A stretch of 64,000 nucleotides of DNA. Origin: Ustilaginoidea virens (Eukaryota; Ascomycota; Sordariomycetes; Hypocreales; Clavicipitaceae). Position numbers and translations under genes: made by a program. The first letter of the stretch is position 1. Each line of letters opens with the position of its first letter. Shown piece after piece: positions 36,605 through 46,026 of the stretch. The DNA lies in the NCBI RefSeq assembly GCF_000687475.1, contig NC_057320.1, positions 4,216,001 through 4,280,000 of the forward strand. The letters run 5' to 3'. Below the pieces are notes generated by a model. The model was not told the DNA's origin. It did not search any database and saw only the letters and a list, made by a program, of their open reading frames with translations.

Positions 36605-37107
36605 ACGGCAATGGCAGTAGCAACAGCAGCAGCAACAACGACAGCAACAACAACATCATAAGCAGCATCAGAGGCAGCTGCAGTGACTTGAGCATCAGCA
36701 AGGGCAACAGCATATACAAGACCAAAAGCAACAGCAACAGCAACAGCAACTGCAACAGCAGCTGCAACAGCAACTGCAACAGCAACTGCAACAGCAACTG
36801 CAACAGCAACTGCAACAGCAATTGCAACAGCAACAAAGAAGACGTTTACCAAGAGCGAAGCCGCATTGCATCCAACAAGTTCCGGGAGCGCAAAAAGAAC
36901 GAGATTGCGCAGCTCGAGTCAGAGGAGTACAACATAGAAGACGTGAACCGCCAGCTGCGCAGCGCCCTGGACGAGCTCACGAGCGAGATTCTGTCTCTCA
37001 AAATGCAGATACTGCAGCACACCAACTGCAACTGCGAACTGATCCAAGCCTACATCAACAAAGAAGCGTTGCATTTTGTCCAGAGCTTAGAAAGCGTCAA
37101 TGCCTAG
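35914..37107 (+). CDS. bZIP transcription factor with Asn/Ser tract
   Basis: Single exon, 397 residues. The start ATG at 35914 follows a leader with no better in-frame start. Residues about 105-125 are basic (KRKRKQPAGVK, GKRVRRTRSRS), a likely nuclear signal. A run of eight Gly precedes a 127-residue Asn/Ser tract (182-308). The bZIP follows at 310-367: basic region RSRIASNKFRERKK, then a perfect heptad series Leu334, Ile341, Leu348, Leu355, Leu362. The spacing is canonical: Arg324 is the invariant Arg, the first Leu is at +10, and the position eight before Arg324, normally Asn, is Ser316. The C-terminal HTNCNCELIQAYINKEALHFVQSLE may be a conserved tail. The coding sequence also starts with a strong inverted repeat. 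Nuclear DNA-binding regulator; targets unknown. Confidence 0.88.
35938..35964. repeat. 13-bp perfect inverted repeat with 1-nt centre
   Basis: Arms CCCAACGAAGTAG and CTACTTCGTTGGG around a single G. It occupies +25 to +51 relative to the bZIP ATG and encodes PNEVGYFVG. Confidence 0.97.
36457..36837 (+). repeat. AAC/AGC (CAACAG) repeat tract encoding Asn/Ser
   Basis: About 127 codons, mostly alternating AAC and AGC, with a few Cys, Ile, Gly and Asp codons. All three forward frames and both other strands stay open, so the tract yields several spurious frames. Confidence 0.95.
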
Positions 37108-37910
37108 AAGCAAAAACGGGGGGAATGCCGCTAGCCAGCGGCCAGGGGCCGCCGGTTGAAGGTGAAGGCGGGCAGGGTGTCTCTCTCTTTTTTTTTTTTT
37201 TTTTTTTTTTTTGGTAATTCTGACCGGTAGTTCTAGTCCCCTGCGTCATATACATCACCCCTTTATGAAATGTAATGTATCTATCTGGCCATTCTTTACG
37301 TTTCTTTTTTTTGGGTCATTTTTTTGGGGCATTTCTATTTCTGTTATGGGGGAGGCAAGATTTCTAGCAACGAGCAGCAAAGCACATGTAGCAGCCTCAC
37401 GGTGGACAGCTCAATTTTGACCTCGCTCAATGGAGGGAAGGACTACCGACAACTAGTAACTAAGAAAGGCAAAAGATAGATATGACAAAATAGATGAATA
37501 AATGAAAAAAAAAAAAAAGGCCCCGGGGAGAGGCGGCGGGGGTGGGATTTGGCTTCAACTCAACAACCTGCCGAGCCTGCGAATCAACCAAGAGCCCAAC
37601 CAATCAAAGGTTTTCAAATGTTTCTTTTTATTTTTCACTCCCAATTGCCGAAGATTTCGATTGCGCAGCGGGCTTTGCTTGCCATTGTGAGGAGAGGTGG
37701 TGTCCAATGCAACCTCCTGGTGCCATTGTGCGGTTTGGAAAATGTGACACTCACCATCCACCATCAGACCGGCCCATCAGGAGGCGAAAGCCAGGGCGTC
37801 CAGGAATGCGTTCATCCCACTGTACGAGAGGTGCATGCTTGGACGCACAGACACTTTTCAGGTACGGACAAGACACAAGGCTCAAGACACAAAGACACCC
37901 GGAACTCAGA

Positions 37911-37941
<31 letters not shown>

Positions 37942-38141
37942 CATGCATGCACACACCCAGTCGTGTTGTCTCGAACAAAAGCCGTCGCGTCGCCCTGGCT
38001 AGAGCCCCAAAGCCACGGAGGGCGTACAACTCCAGAGTCCTGGCTACGCCTGCCCAGGGCCCAAAAGGATGAGGGGGGGTGTTGAGCGCTGGGTTCTTAT
38101 CGACCCCCGCCCCATCCTTCGCCCCCGGAAAGAAGAGTCTC
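37108..38141. other. Convergent intergenic region
   Basis: Between the bZIP and aquaporin 3' ends. A T25 run (37188-37212) lies about 80 nt after the bZIP stop, and a CGCA microsatellite lies at 37912-37940. No gene is supported. Confidence 0.7.
37912..37940. repeat. CGCA microsatellite, 7 copies
   Basis: Perfect tetranucleotide repeat. Confidence 0.92.
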
Positions 38142-39214
38142 TCAAGACGATGGCCCCTGCAGAGTGCCGCCACTGATTTCACTATTCGTCCTGTCGTGGG
38201 CGTTTCCGCTCCCTGGTGCGAGGTGCGATGAGGCGTGGGCGCCTGCGCCGTGCTTGTGGGTGGGCAGGCGACCGCTTTCGGACGAGACCGGGGGAAAGGC
38301 CCTCTCGACGTCGTCGGCATCCTGCCCCGGGTTGGCGCTCTGGTAGGCCAGCCACTTGAAGAGGGAGTAGACGGCGTAGGCCAGCAGCGACCCCATAAAG
38401 GGCCCGAGCCAGTAGATCCAGTGGTATCCCACGAAGCCCTGGATGCAGGCAGGGCCGAAGGATCGGGCGGGGTTGATGCCGGTGCCGGTGAAGCTGGTGC
38501 CGACAATGTGGGCGATGAAGACGGAGATGCCGATGCCAATGGGGGCCAGGTACGTGGCCCGGTGCTTCTCCACGGCCAGGAAGTAGACCGTCAGGACGAG
38601 CTGGGCCGTCAGGAACATCTCGAGGAAGACGCCCTGGGTCTTGTTGGTGCCGCCGCCGAGGGCGTTGGCGACGGTCAGCGGACCAGGGGTGATGGCGTCG
38701 GCCACGGCGGCAGCGCAGATGCCAGCCACGATCTGCGTGGGCACAATCATGAGCGCTCGCAGCGGCGTGACGGCTCCCACGAGGAGCAAGCCCAGCGTGA
38801 CCTGGTTGGGACGTGATGTCACGATATCAGCACAAAAAGGGGGCACCGGCACAAGGTTGTCATTGTCGCCACGCATGAAAAAGGTGGGGGGAGACTCACG
38901 GCAGGGTTGAACAAGCCACCGGTGACTCGGTAAAAGACCCATACGTTGACAGCCAGGGCCGATCCGAACGAGCTGGCAATGTACATGAGGCTGAAGGGCA
39001 GCAGAGGAGCCGACGGGTCGTTGGGGTCGTTGTACTTGATGGCGGTTTGGGCCCCCAGGAACGACAGGAACAGGAACATAAAGGTGCCGCAGAACTCGCC
39101 AAAGACAATCACCATGCTGTTCCGGACGGCGTCCTTGAGCACGTGAGAACGCTTTCCGAGCCCATGGTCATTGTCTAGATGCAAGCCGGACCGGATCCCC
39201 TCGGAGGATGCCAT
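38142..39214 (-). CDS. Aquaporin (MIP family)
   Basis: Minus-strand exons 39214-38900 and 38801-38142 give 324 residues with six expected transmembrane helices. The 98-nt intron (GTGAGT...CAG, phase 0) falls exactly after the first NPA motif (103-105) and before VTLGLLLVG. The second motif is NPARS at 215-219. Ser rather than Asp after NPAR points to an orthodox water channel rather than a glycerol facilitator; this is inference from family rules. A cytosolic tail of about 65 residues is rich in His, Ser and Gly. I chose ATG 39214 because the open frame beyond it begins only with TTG. The channel would act in the plasma or vacuolar membrane. Confidence 0.94.
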
Positions 39215-39431
39215 TTCGGGCAAAGTGAGAAGCTCAAACGGGGGGGGCCTTGGGAGCTTGCGGCACGTAGAGCAAGATGAAGATGGGGGTTTAGAGCGAC
39301 AGGAGGGTCAGCAGCGGGATTCTGGCGCAAAAGAAAGAAGTAGACTCGAAGCAGATAATTTTCGTTTCTTTTCCGCAGTGATGAACCCCGACGAGACCGA
39401 GAGGGCGTTTCAAGTCGAGCTGCCGCGGTGG

Positions 39432-39442
39432 AAAATATATAT
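39432..39442 (-). promoter_or_regulatory. TATA box of the aquaporin gene
   Basis: On the minus strand CATATATATTTT-like sequence about 220 nt upstream of the ATG at 39214. Confidence 0.45.
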
Positions 39443-40900
39443 GTGTTCCCCCCCCCCCCCCCCATCCTCCCGTTTCTTCTCTTTCCACTCGCTGCTTCAT
39501 CTCTACGGGTGGCGTGACGGCTTTGTGCTGGGAGGGTTCAAGGGCATGCTTTCTGCTTTCTGCTTTCTGATGGCTTGCCGTGGGCTGGATGTAACCGGTG
39601 CCCAAAACGCGGTCGCAGCTGCGGCGATGGGTCGTGACGGAGGAGGCACGTTTTCCCCTTGTATACGAGTCGGAGCCCAAAGGTGGTGTTGTGTATTTCT
39701 GCAAGCCGCAAGGGTCTTGCATCAGGCATGTCGTACCCGTCGCTGCAAGGGTATCGGCATGACTCGACGGCACGGCAGGCGAGAAACTTCTGATCTGGCG
39801 GAGCAAAAGGGTCTTGGGACAGAGGCTTCAAGCCTTTCGCACTCGCAGCCAATGACGGGAAAAGAGGGGAGAGGGGGGGGGGGGTTGTTTTCGGGACCGG
39901 GTGGTGTTTGGCCGTCAATGAGGCCCGTATGGCTGGCTGGGCGAGAGAGCAGAGAGGAGAGGAGAGGAGAGCTGTGGCGACATGGGTGTGTAGTTGTAGA
40001 TGGATGCTTGAACTTGAACTATTGCCTCTTGATTCTATCTTCTCATTTGCCCGGGGAGAAATTGGTGGTGTGGGTTGGCAGCGCAGCCATTCTTGGCCTG
40101 CCCTCGGCAGCAACGAGGGGCAAGCAGCGCATTGCCAACGACGCTGAAAGTCTGAATGGCTGAATTAGGCTTTCCGTTCTCGCAAACATCCTCGCTGGAT
40201 CGATCGGGTGCCACAGCTCTTTCTTTCGATCCCCCCCCCCCGTTTTTTCCTTTCCTGCCACAGCGTCTGGGGTCGCTCTGCCGTGGGATACTAGCAGCTC
40301 GCCGGTTTTGATCTGCCGCGGCGTACAGAGAGGACACGGCACTCCGTCGCACAGCTGCGGGTTACTTTGGCCCTCGCGGGACAGTCCCGTCCTGTGCGGG
40401 CTTTGCGATGGGAAACCACAAAAAAAAAAAAAAAAGGAAAAAAAAGGAAAAAAAAAAAAAAGCCAGACGACGACCTCTTGGACCCGGGAGCTAAAAAGCT
40501 ACGTACGCCATCCCGCGGCGGGGTGCAGCACCGCCCTTTGCAGTCCGGCGGAAGCCAGTGGCCGTGGCCAGATCACCATGACGACGATGCAGCCGGACCA
40601 GCGACGTGCGTCAACATCGAAGAGGGGGGGGGGGAGTGGTTCAAAGCTCGACATGGCCCGTCTTTGCGCTACCGTGCTCGGGGCCTCGTATTGGGCTGCA
40701 GGACGGCGGCGCAGGGCTTTGGCCTGCTGTGCTGTGGCGTGGACGTTTCGCGACGGGGAACCGGTGATGGGATGCCAAGTTTGATTTTTGCTCGGCGCGG
40801 CTGCAAGGCTGTGTGTGCAGTTGGGCTGCTTGCCGCAAGGTTGTGGTGTTGAGCGACGGTCGAGATGGGTAGGCCCGTCAAGCATGGCAGACGTGCTCTG

Positions 40901-41000
40901 GCCGTGATTCGCCGTGGTTCGCCGTCGTTGGCCGTCGATGGCCGTCGTTGACCGTCGTTGACCGTCGTTGACCGTCGTTGACCGTCGTTGGCCGTCGTTG
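40901..41000. repeat. 10-bp array GCCGTCGTTG, 10 copies
   Basis: Ten consecutive 10-bp units. The outer ones differ by one to three bases; four central units share an A at position 1. Confidence 0.97.
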
Positions 41001-41345
41001 GCATCCAGGTCTTGAGGCCAAGGCGAGCTTCTCAACAAGGTCTCATCCTCCTTCCCGGATGGCCTGTCCCTCTTTCCCTTGGGCTGAGCCGCGAGGGCGG
41101 TGTCCCCATGACGGCAAGGCTGCTTGGCGTGATTGCAGCCTGTGAATGAGGGAAATCAAAAACGTTTGCTGCCATCGACAACACGGGCAGGGTCCAACAA
41201 TTGCCGGCCGACCGCTGCAGTGCTCCGTCGGCCAAACCCCCCTCCCCCTCCCCGTTGCACTCTGGTCTCGTCGACGAAAAGGCTGTGAAAACTCTGATTC
41301 GGCACGCTGCACGTTGCGTCCTGCACCATGTTGGGCATCCTAGGC

Positions 41346-41370
41346 GGAGGGAGGGAGGGAGGGAGGGAGG
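41346..41370. repeat. GAGG microsatellite
   Basis: Six tetranucleotide copies. Confidence 0.9.
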
Positions 41371-41671
41371 AGCCATCGCCAGCCGGGTTGTAGTCCAAGT
41401 CGCTGGCGTGATGAGGTTGATGATGATGGTGTTGACGCTGCGGCGATGAGATCTTGTTATGCACAAGGGTCCCCGTCATTAGAAGAAGCAGATGCAAAGT
41501 GTGCGGTAGGGTCGGCATGTCCCACCCCATCAATCAATCAAACTGGCGCAAACTTCTTCATCAAGTGCCATGGGCTGCGTCGCATCGTCTTGGGAAGAAA
41601 GAAGCCCGGGCGTACCGTGCGAGAAGCTGCGTCATGCGACATCCTTGGTTTCCCTCCTCCCCCCCTCCACT

Positions 41672-41696
41672 CCCCCCCCCCCCCCCCCCCGGGGGG
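41672..41696. repeat. C19 run abutting G6
   Basis: Nineteen C followed directly by six G on the plus strand; self-complementary at the junction. Confidence 0.9.
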
Positions 41697-42609
41697 CAAT
41701 GGCCACGGGACAAAGGGTCGTACTCAAGCGTTGTGCGGGACGCTGAGCCACTTGCATGGACTCGAAAAAAACCAAGTGCGGGAATTCTGTGCGTGATACG
41801 ATTTGAGACGCCTTGCTTGATTCGCTGCGGGTGACGGGTGTTTTTGCAGCAAGGAGCACTTGAACACGACGATGGAACCGAGTGCCCAGTGCGAGGCCTA
41901 CGGTGAGGCCAGGGCCCCCTGCTCCCCCCGCACTTGACATCGACTTTAGCTAAAAGCCGCTTGCCGCTGGCGCCAAGCGACGCATCATCGTCAAGCATGA
42001 TGCGACTGGTCTGGTTTAACTGCTCCTCGCAGGTACCTTTGCATTTTTGCTTCAATGCATGGATGCCCATACGATACCCTCCTAGGGGCCGATTGCGTCC
42101 CTCCTTCCCACGGCTGAGCGAATGACGAACGGCAATGCCGGCTTGCTCATATCCCGTGGCAACTCGCCCTTGTCCTGGACAGCCTCTGCTCTGCTTCGGC
42201 AGGGCCGGGGCAGAGACGCGAGCTTGGCCAGCTTTATGCTTGCATCCCTGCCCGCCTCAGATCTCAGAGCTTAGAACTCAGGGCTCAGGGCTCAGCCGTC
42301 GTCCTTCAGGATTCAGCCCAGGATGGTTCGAGTGTGGCAAAAACAAATCACCATGACCAGCGACGCGAGTGAGCAGTTGGCCCTTTGGCCGGGCCAAGGC
42401 TGGTCAAAAAAATTCAAACGGTATCGGCGGGTTCCTTGACAAGATGCTCAAGATGCGGTGAAACGCGGACGCAAAGCGGGAAGCCCAACATGCACACCAA
42501 GGGTCTCGATTTTACCAGCCCATCCTCCAACTGCTTGGCCAGTCCCATTATCACCATCGTCACCTTTGTCAGTCATCGTCATCATCCCCAGCATCAGTTC
42601 CACGACCGA

Positions 42610-43081
42610 CTACGCGGGCCCTGGTGGAATTCCAGGCCCTGCTAGAAATGGACCCTCGTGCTGCGGGCCTTTTGCCGCACATTCAGACGTATAGATTTCG
42701 CACAGCCTGCACTGTAAGAAGTTTGGCCCAGTGTCATTCTCGCCATCGCACTTCCACTTCGCCAGGCAGTCATTTTTCTTCTTCTCGTCGCACGGAACCG
42801 CCTCGGTTCTCTTTGCTTCCTTTTCGCCTCCTTCTTTGCTCGGGGGCCCAGACGACCGCTTGACGACATGGCTCAAGCCGGGATCGTAAACTATCGCACC
42901 TGGACTCGCAAACGTCAGCTGCAGCATGGCAGGCATGGGGGGGTTGGCATTCACCACCGGGAGGGGGCGGATGCTCACTCGAGCGAGTGTAGCTCCTTAC
43001 GTCGGCCTCGCCAGCATCGACTGGGGCGGCGATGACGCCGACGGCGAGCATGGCGGTGAGAGTGGCCAGGGAAAACTTCAT
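42610..43081 (-). CDS. Small secreted six-cysteine protein (candidate effector)
   Basis: Minus-strand exons 43081-43001 and 42918-42610 with an 82-nt intron (GTAAGG, acceptor GCTGCAG, phase 0) give 129 residues. The first exon is almost exactly a signal peptide: MKFSLATLTAMLAVGVIAA. A VKR site at about residue 47 could be a Kex2-type cleavage. The mature part has six Cys with spacing C-x7-C-x5-C-x12-C-x2-C-x6-C, enough for three disulfides, and a Gly/Pro-rich end. This matches no family I recognise. Size, signal, even Cys number and a probable propeptide site resemble fungal effectors and antimicrobial peptides; the role is inference. Without splicing, a longer frame would bury the signal peptide inside a basic protein, which is less plausible. 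Confidence 0.75.
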
Positions 43082-44454
43082 GGTGCCGGGTCTTGCGGGA
43101 TGCGGCCTGCTTGCACCGGGACGAGTTTGAATTATCGAGTTGCTCGCTGGACCTTGGACCCTTTCGGGAACCCAGTCCACGTCCGCCTCTTTTAAACGTC
43201 CCGAGAGCCCTGATATTTCTCTCAGCAGGTCAGTGCGGCCAACGGCGCTCAAAGATGCGTTTTGTTCACCAGGGGCACTCATACCGCGCTTGCTCTGCTC
43301 TGCTATTCATTGTCTATATTCGCCCGCTGTACCGTGCGGCTTCCTATCGACACTGTGTCTCCTGCAGTCCCTGATCACAACGCACTGTACGGCGTGGATA
43401 ACCCCAGCGGTCATACAGTGCGTCAGATGTTAAGATACTGTACCGCACCGCCCTGGACGGCGACGCATCTAGGTGAAGCCTGGTCCAGCTGGAACTCACT
43501 TTGGCCATGACGGCCCGAGTTCTGCTGCTCAAGCTGTCCGGAAGCTACTCGGCGGAAACGAGGCACAGCACTGTCCGGTTGTTACCCCGGAGGCGCGGGG
43601 AGACTTGACTTTCCGCCCCTATTTCCAGGAGAATCTCATGGAGCGGTTTTACTAAAAAAAAAGAAGAAGAAGAAAGCACTCAGTGCCGACCACAACCTTC
43701 TTTGTCGTTTCGCTCTACTCCAGCTTCCTACGGCACTGTCCGCCAAGTGCTCCGTACTCGGGCCCGGTCCGACTGCAACTCTGGCCGAAATGGGACGCGG
43801 CGAATTTCAAAGCTGCAACGAGGTAGCAAAGGACTTCCCCTGAAGCTCCCATCGCGGGTGTCTCGTCAACCTCGCGGCCAGCAAACGACAACACAAAACA
43901 TGCGGCCGTGTTGGGAAAAAAAAGCTGTCTCTTATCGGTTGGGACAACTCCCCATGGCGGCATTACTCCATCCCAAGAAGACCGATTCCGCATCACCATG
44001 CAAGCCACCCTGCGGTTCTTGCGTTCTGCTGCTCCGCTCGCTCGCTGTCCCGTCTCGAGCTTCCCCTCGGCTAGGAGCTGCAAAAAGCTGCGCATCCACT
44101 GTCCCGCGGTGATCTCCCGAGCTTTCTGGGTGCGCCCTCGGAGAAGCGCGCTGACTGGCACTGGAAGCGGCCAGCGCCAGGTCAGAAAATTTATCTTCAA
44201 GGCGAAACAACGAGAGACGGGAAACAGGAGGCCTTGGCAGATTCGTTGCGACAAGGCTCCAAGTCTGATTATCACCAAGAAACTTTGCTAGTTCTAACTG
44301 ACGTTGGAGACGCATTTTCAAAACCCGCCAGCTCATCGTTTACAAATCATACACGCCCAAGTGGCCGGTGGTCGACCAGGCTTGTTCCCCCGCCCCGTTT
44401 CTCACACAAGTCGCGACTACGTACGGGCCAGCCGTTGGTGTTTATCCAAGCCAT
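43082..44454. other. Intergenic region, no gene supported
   Basis: Upstream DNA of the six-Cys protein and downstream DNA of the tannase-type gene. Open frames of up to 187 codons overlap on both strands without domains. Confidence 0.65.
43189..43197 (-). promoter_or_regulatory. TATA-like element of the six-Cys gene
   Basis: Minus-strand TTTAAAAG about 110 nt upstream of the ATG at 43081. Confidence 0.45.
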
Positions 44455-46026
44455 TCAGGCACTTGATTGGCATTTCCAGCTCGCTGCGTCCCCCGCGTCC
44501 GCGTGGCCGTTGTACACGTTTCGGAGCGGGTACTTGCAGTGATCGCGGTGCGCCACAGCCCGAGACGACGCGTCCCCGTTGGCGTGCTTGGTTCCGCGAA
44601 TCACTTCCGGCGCGACACCTTGCTCAACCCATTTCACCATGGCAAACAAGACGTTGCGGAGCGGGTCGAGGGAAGCCACGGTGCTCTTTGTGTTGCCGAT
44701 GGAGCCGGCCCCACGGCCGCCGGCGCAGTGCCCCAGCCCGGATATGCGGAAAAACCTGTAAAAGTCATCCAGCTTGGCCGGCGGCAGGCCCATTGTCCTG
44801 GAAACGTGGTCGTAATACCAGATCGAGTTCTCGCTGCTGATGACGGGATCCTCGAGCCCGTGGTAGTGCAGAATCTTGCCGCCCCGGTTTTGGAACTTGG
44901 ACAGGTCCCCGTCCCGGGTCGCCACGTTGAAGGGATTCAGTCTTTCGGCAGCTACCCAGTCTTTCAGGCTCAGTTGGGACGGGGCCCACGACGGGTCGTT
45001 GTAGACGACGTATCGGAACCACTCGGTCGAGTAACTGAGAGGTTGCGCCGCGAAGATGTTGGCAAAGTTTGGCCCGGGCTGCATGCGAGGGCACATCAAG
45101 TCTCCCTGAGAGCTTCGGAGGGGTGAAAAGACGGCGCGAACCGCTCCGGCCTGCGCGGCAGTCAGGCAGTTGTTGGTCCGGCCGGCCGCGCACAGGAGGG
45201 CCTCGGGGCGGTAATGGCAGAGATGCGGGTCTTCCAAAACGCCGTCCACCACGCCGTCCAGGTGGTCGCACTGCTTAAGCACGTCTGCGTAGACGAGATT
45301 CCATTCTGCCGGGGTCAGGAAGGTTGGAGAACCCGGCCGCCCCAGGAGATTGGAAAAATGCCCGCTCCAGTAGATTAGAGAGTTGAAGTTGATGGCCGGA
45401 GCGCCGGCGACAATGCCATCAAAGTCGTCGGGGAAGGACTGCGCCTCCTTGAAGCCCTGCCGACCGCCCGTCGAGCAGCCAAGGTAGTACGCCTTCGTGT
45501 GCCGCTTTCCGTAGTAGGCCCTGCTAGCTTCCTTTACCACAGAGGAGGCGGTGTGAATGGCGCGGGAGACGTAGTCTTCCACCGTCCCGGGGTTTCTGTA
45601 AAAGGCCGCGCCGCCGCCATCATGGCCGTTGTTGGTCCCCACGGTGGCAAAGCCCGCGGAGACGCCGTAGTTGATGTCGTCGTAGTGAATGCACCCGTCA
45701 AGGCCTGAGTTGCCAACGGCCAGGACCCTCCCGGTCCACTTATCCGGCAGCCAAACCTCCATGCTTACCTTGCTCGTCGAGCTGGTGGTGACTGTTAACG
45801 AGACTCGACAGAGATTCGCATCGACGACTTGCTGGTGGGGTCCGCAGCTCTGCGCTGGAAACGAGCCTCCGGCTTGCAACCGGTGGGCGGAATGGATGAG
45901 GGCATTGGGAATGCGGAGCGATTTCGACAGAGCAGCGCACCCGTCGGCATCAGAGGGAGATGCTAAAGCGTGCGCAGCAAAGTGCACCGCAGCAAGAAAG
46001 AATGACGGAGAAGGAGGCATCTTCAT
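44455..46026 (-). CDS. Secreted tannase/feruloyl esterase family hydrolase
   Basis: Single exon, 523 residues. Residues 1-22 form a signal peptide (SFFLAAVHFAAHALA). The family's CS-D-HC arrangement is complete: nucleophile Ser185 in GCSTGGRQG next to Cys184, Asp393 in GLEDPVIS, and His433 next to Cys434 in GLGHCAGG; Cys184 and Cys434 should form the characteristic disulfide linking the catalytic residues. The loop DHLDGVVDGVLEDP (254-267) matches the family's calcium site. The enzyme should hydrolyse ester bonds of plant phenolics such as feruloyl or galloyl esters outside the cell; which substrate is preferred cannot be told. It lies 1.4 kb from the six-Cys secreted protein on the same strand and next to an AT-rich island. 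Two starts (Met1 and Met3) are equally good. Confidence 0.95.
   Translation of the reverse strand: MKMPPSPSFFLAAVHFAAHALASPSDADGCAALSKSLRIPNALIHSAHRLQAGGSFPAQSCGPHQQVVDANLCRVSLTVTTSSTSKVSMEVWLPDKWTGRVLAVGNSGLDGCIHYDDINYGVSAGFATVGTNNGHDGGGAAFYRNPGTVEDYVSRAIHTASSVVKEASRAYYGKRHTKAYYLGCSTGGRQGFKEAQSFPDDFDGIVAGAPAINFNSLIYWSGHFSNLLGRPGSPTFLTPAEWNLVYADVLKQCDHLDGVVDGVLEDPHLCHYRPEALLCAAGRTNNCLTAAQAGAVRAVFSPLRSSQGDLMCPRMQPGPNFANIFAAQPLSYSTEWFRYVVYNDPSWAPSQLSLKDWVAAERLNPFNVATRDGDLSKFQNRGGKILHYHGLEDPVISSENSIWYYDHVSRTMGLPPAKLDDFYRFFRISGLGHCAGGRGAGSIGNTKSTVASLDPLRNVLFAMVKWVEQGVAPEVIRGTKHANGDASSRAVAHRDHCKYPLRNVYNGHADAGDAASWKCQSSA

Larger units (their letters stand above)
39215..42609. other. Long intergenic region (3.4 kb), no gene supported
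   Basis: Contains the aquaporin promoter, C16 (39448-39463) and C19-G6 (41672-41696) runs, a 10-bp array (40901-41000), a GAGG microsatellite (41346-41370) and two A-rich stretches (about 40420-40462). Frames up to 330 codons are antisense to the aquaporin exon or low complexity. Confidence 0.65.

Noticed and set aside
39171..40163. 330-residue plus frame upstream of the aquaporin
   Set aside because: Begins antisense to aquaporin exon 1 and runs through poly-C; low complexity.
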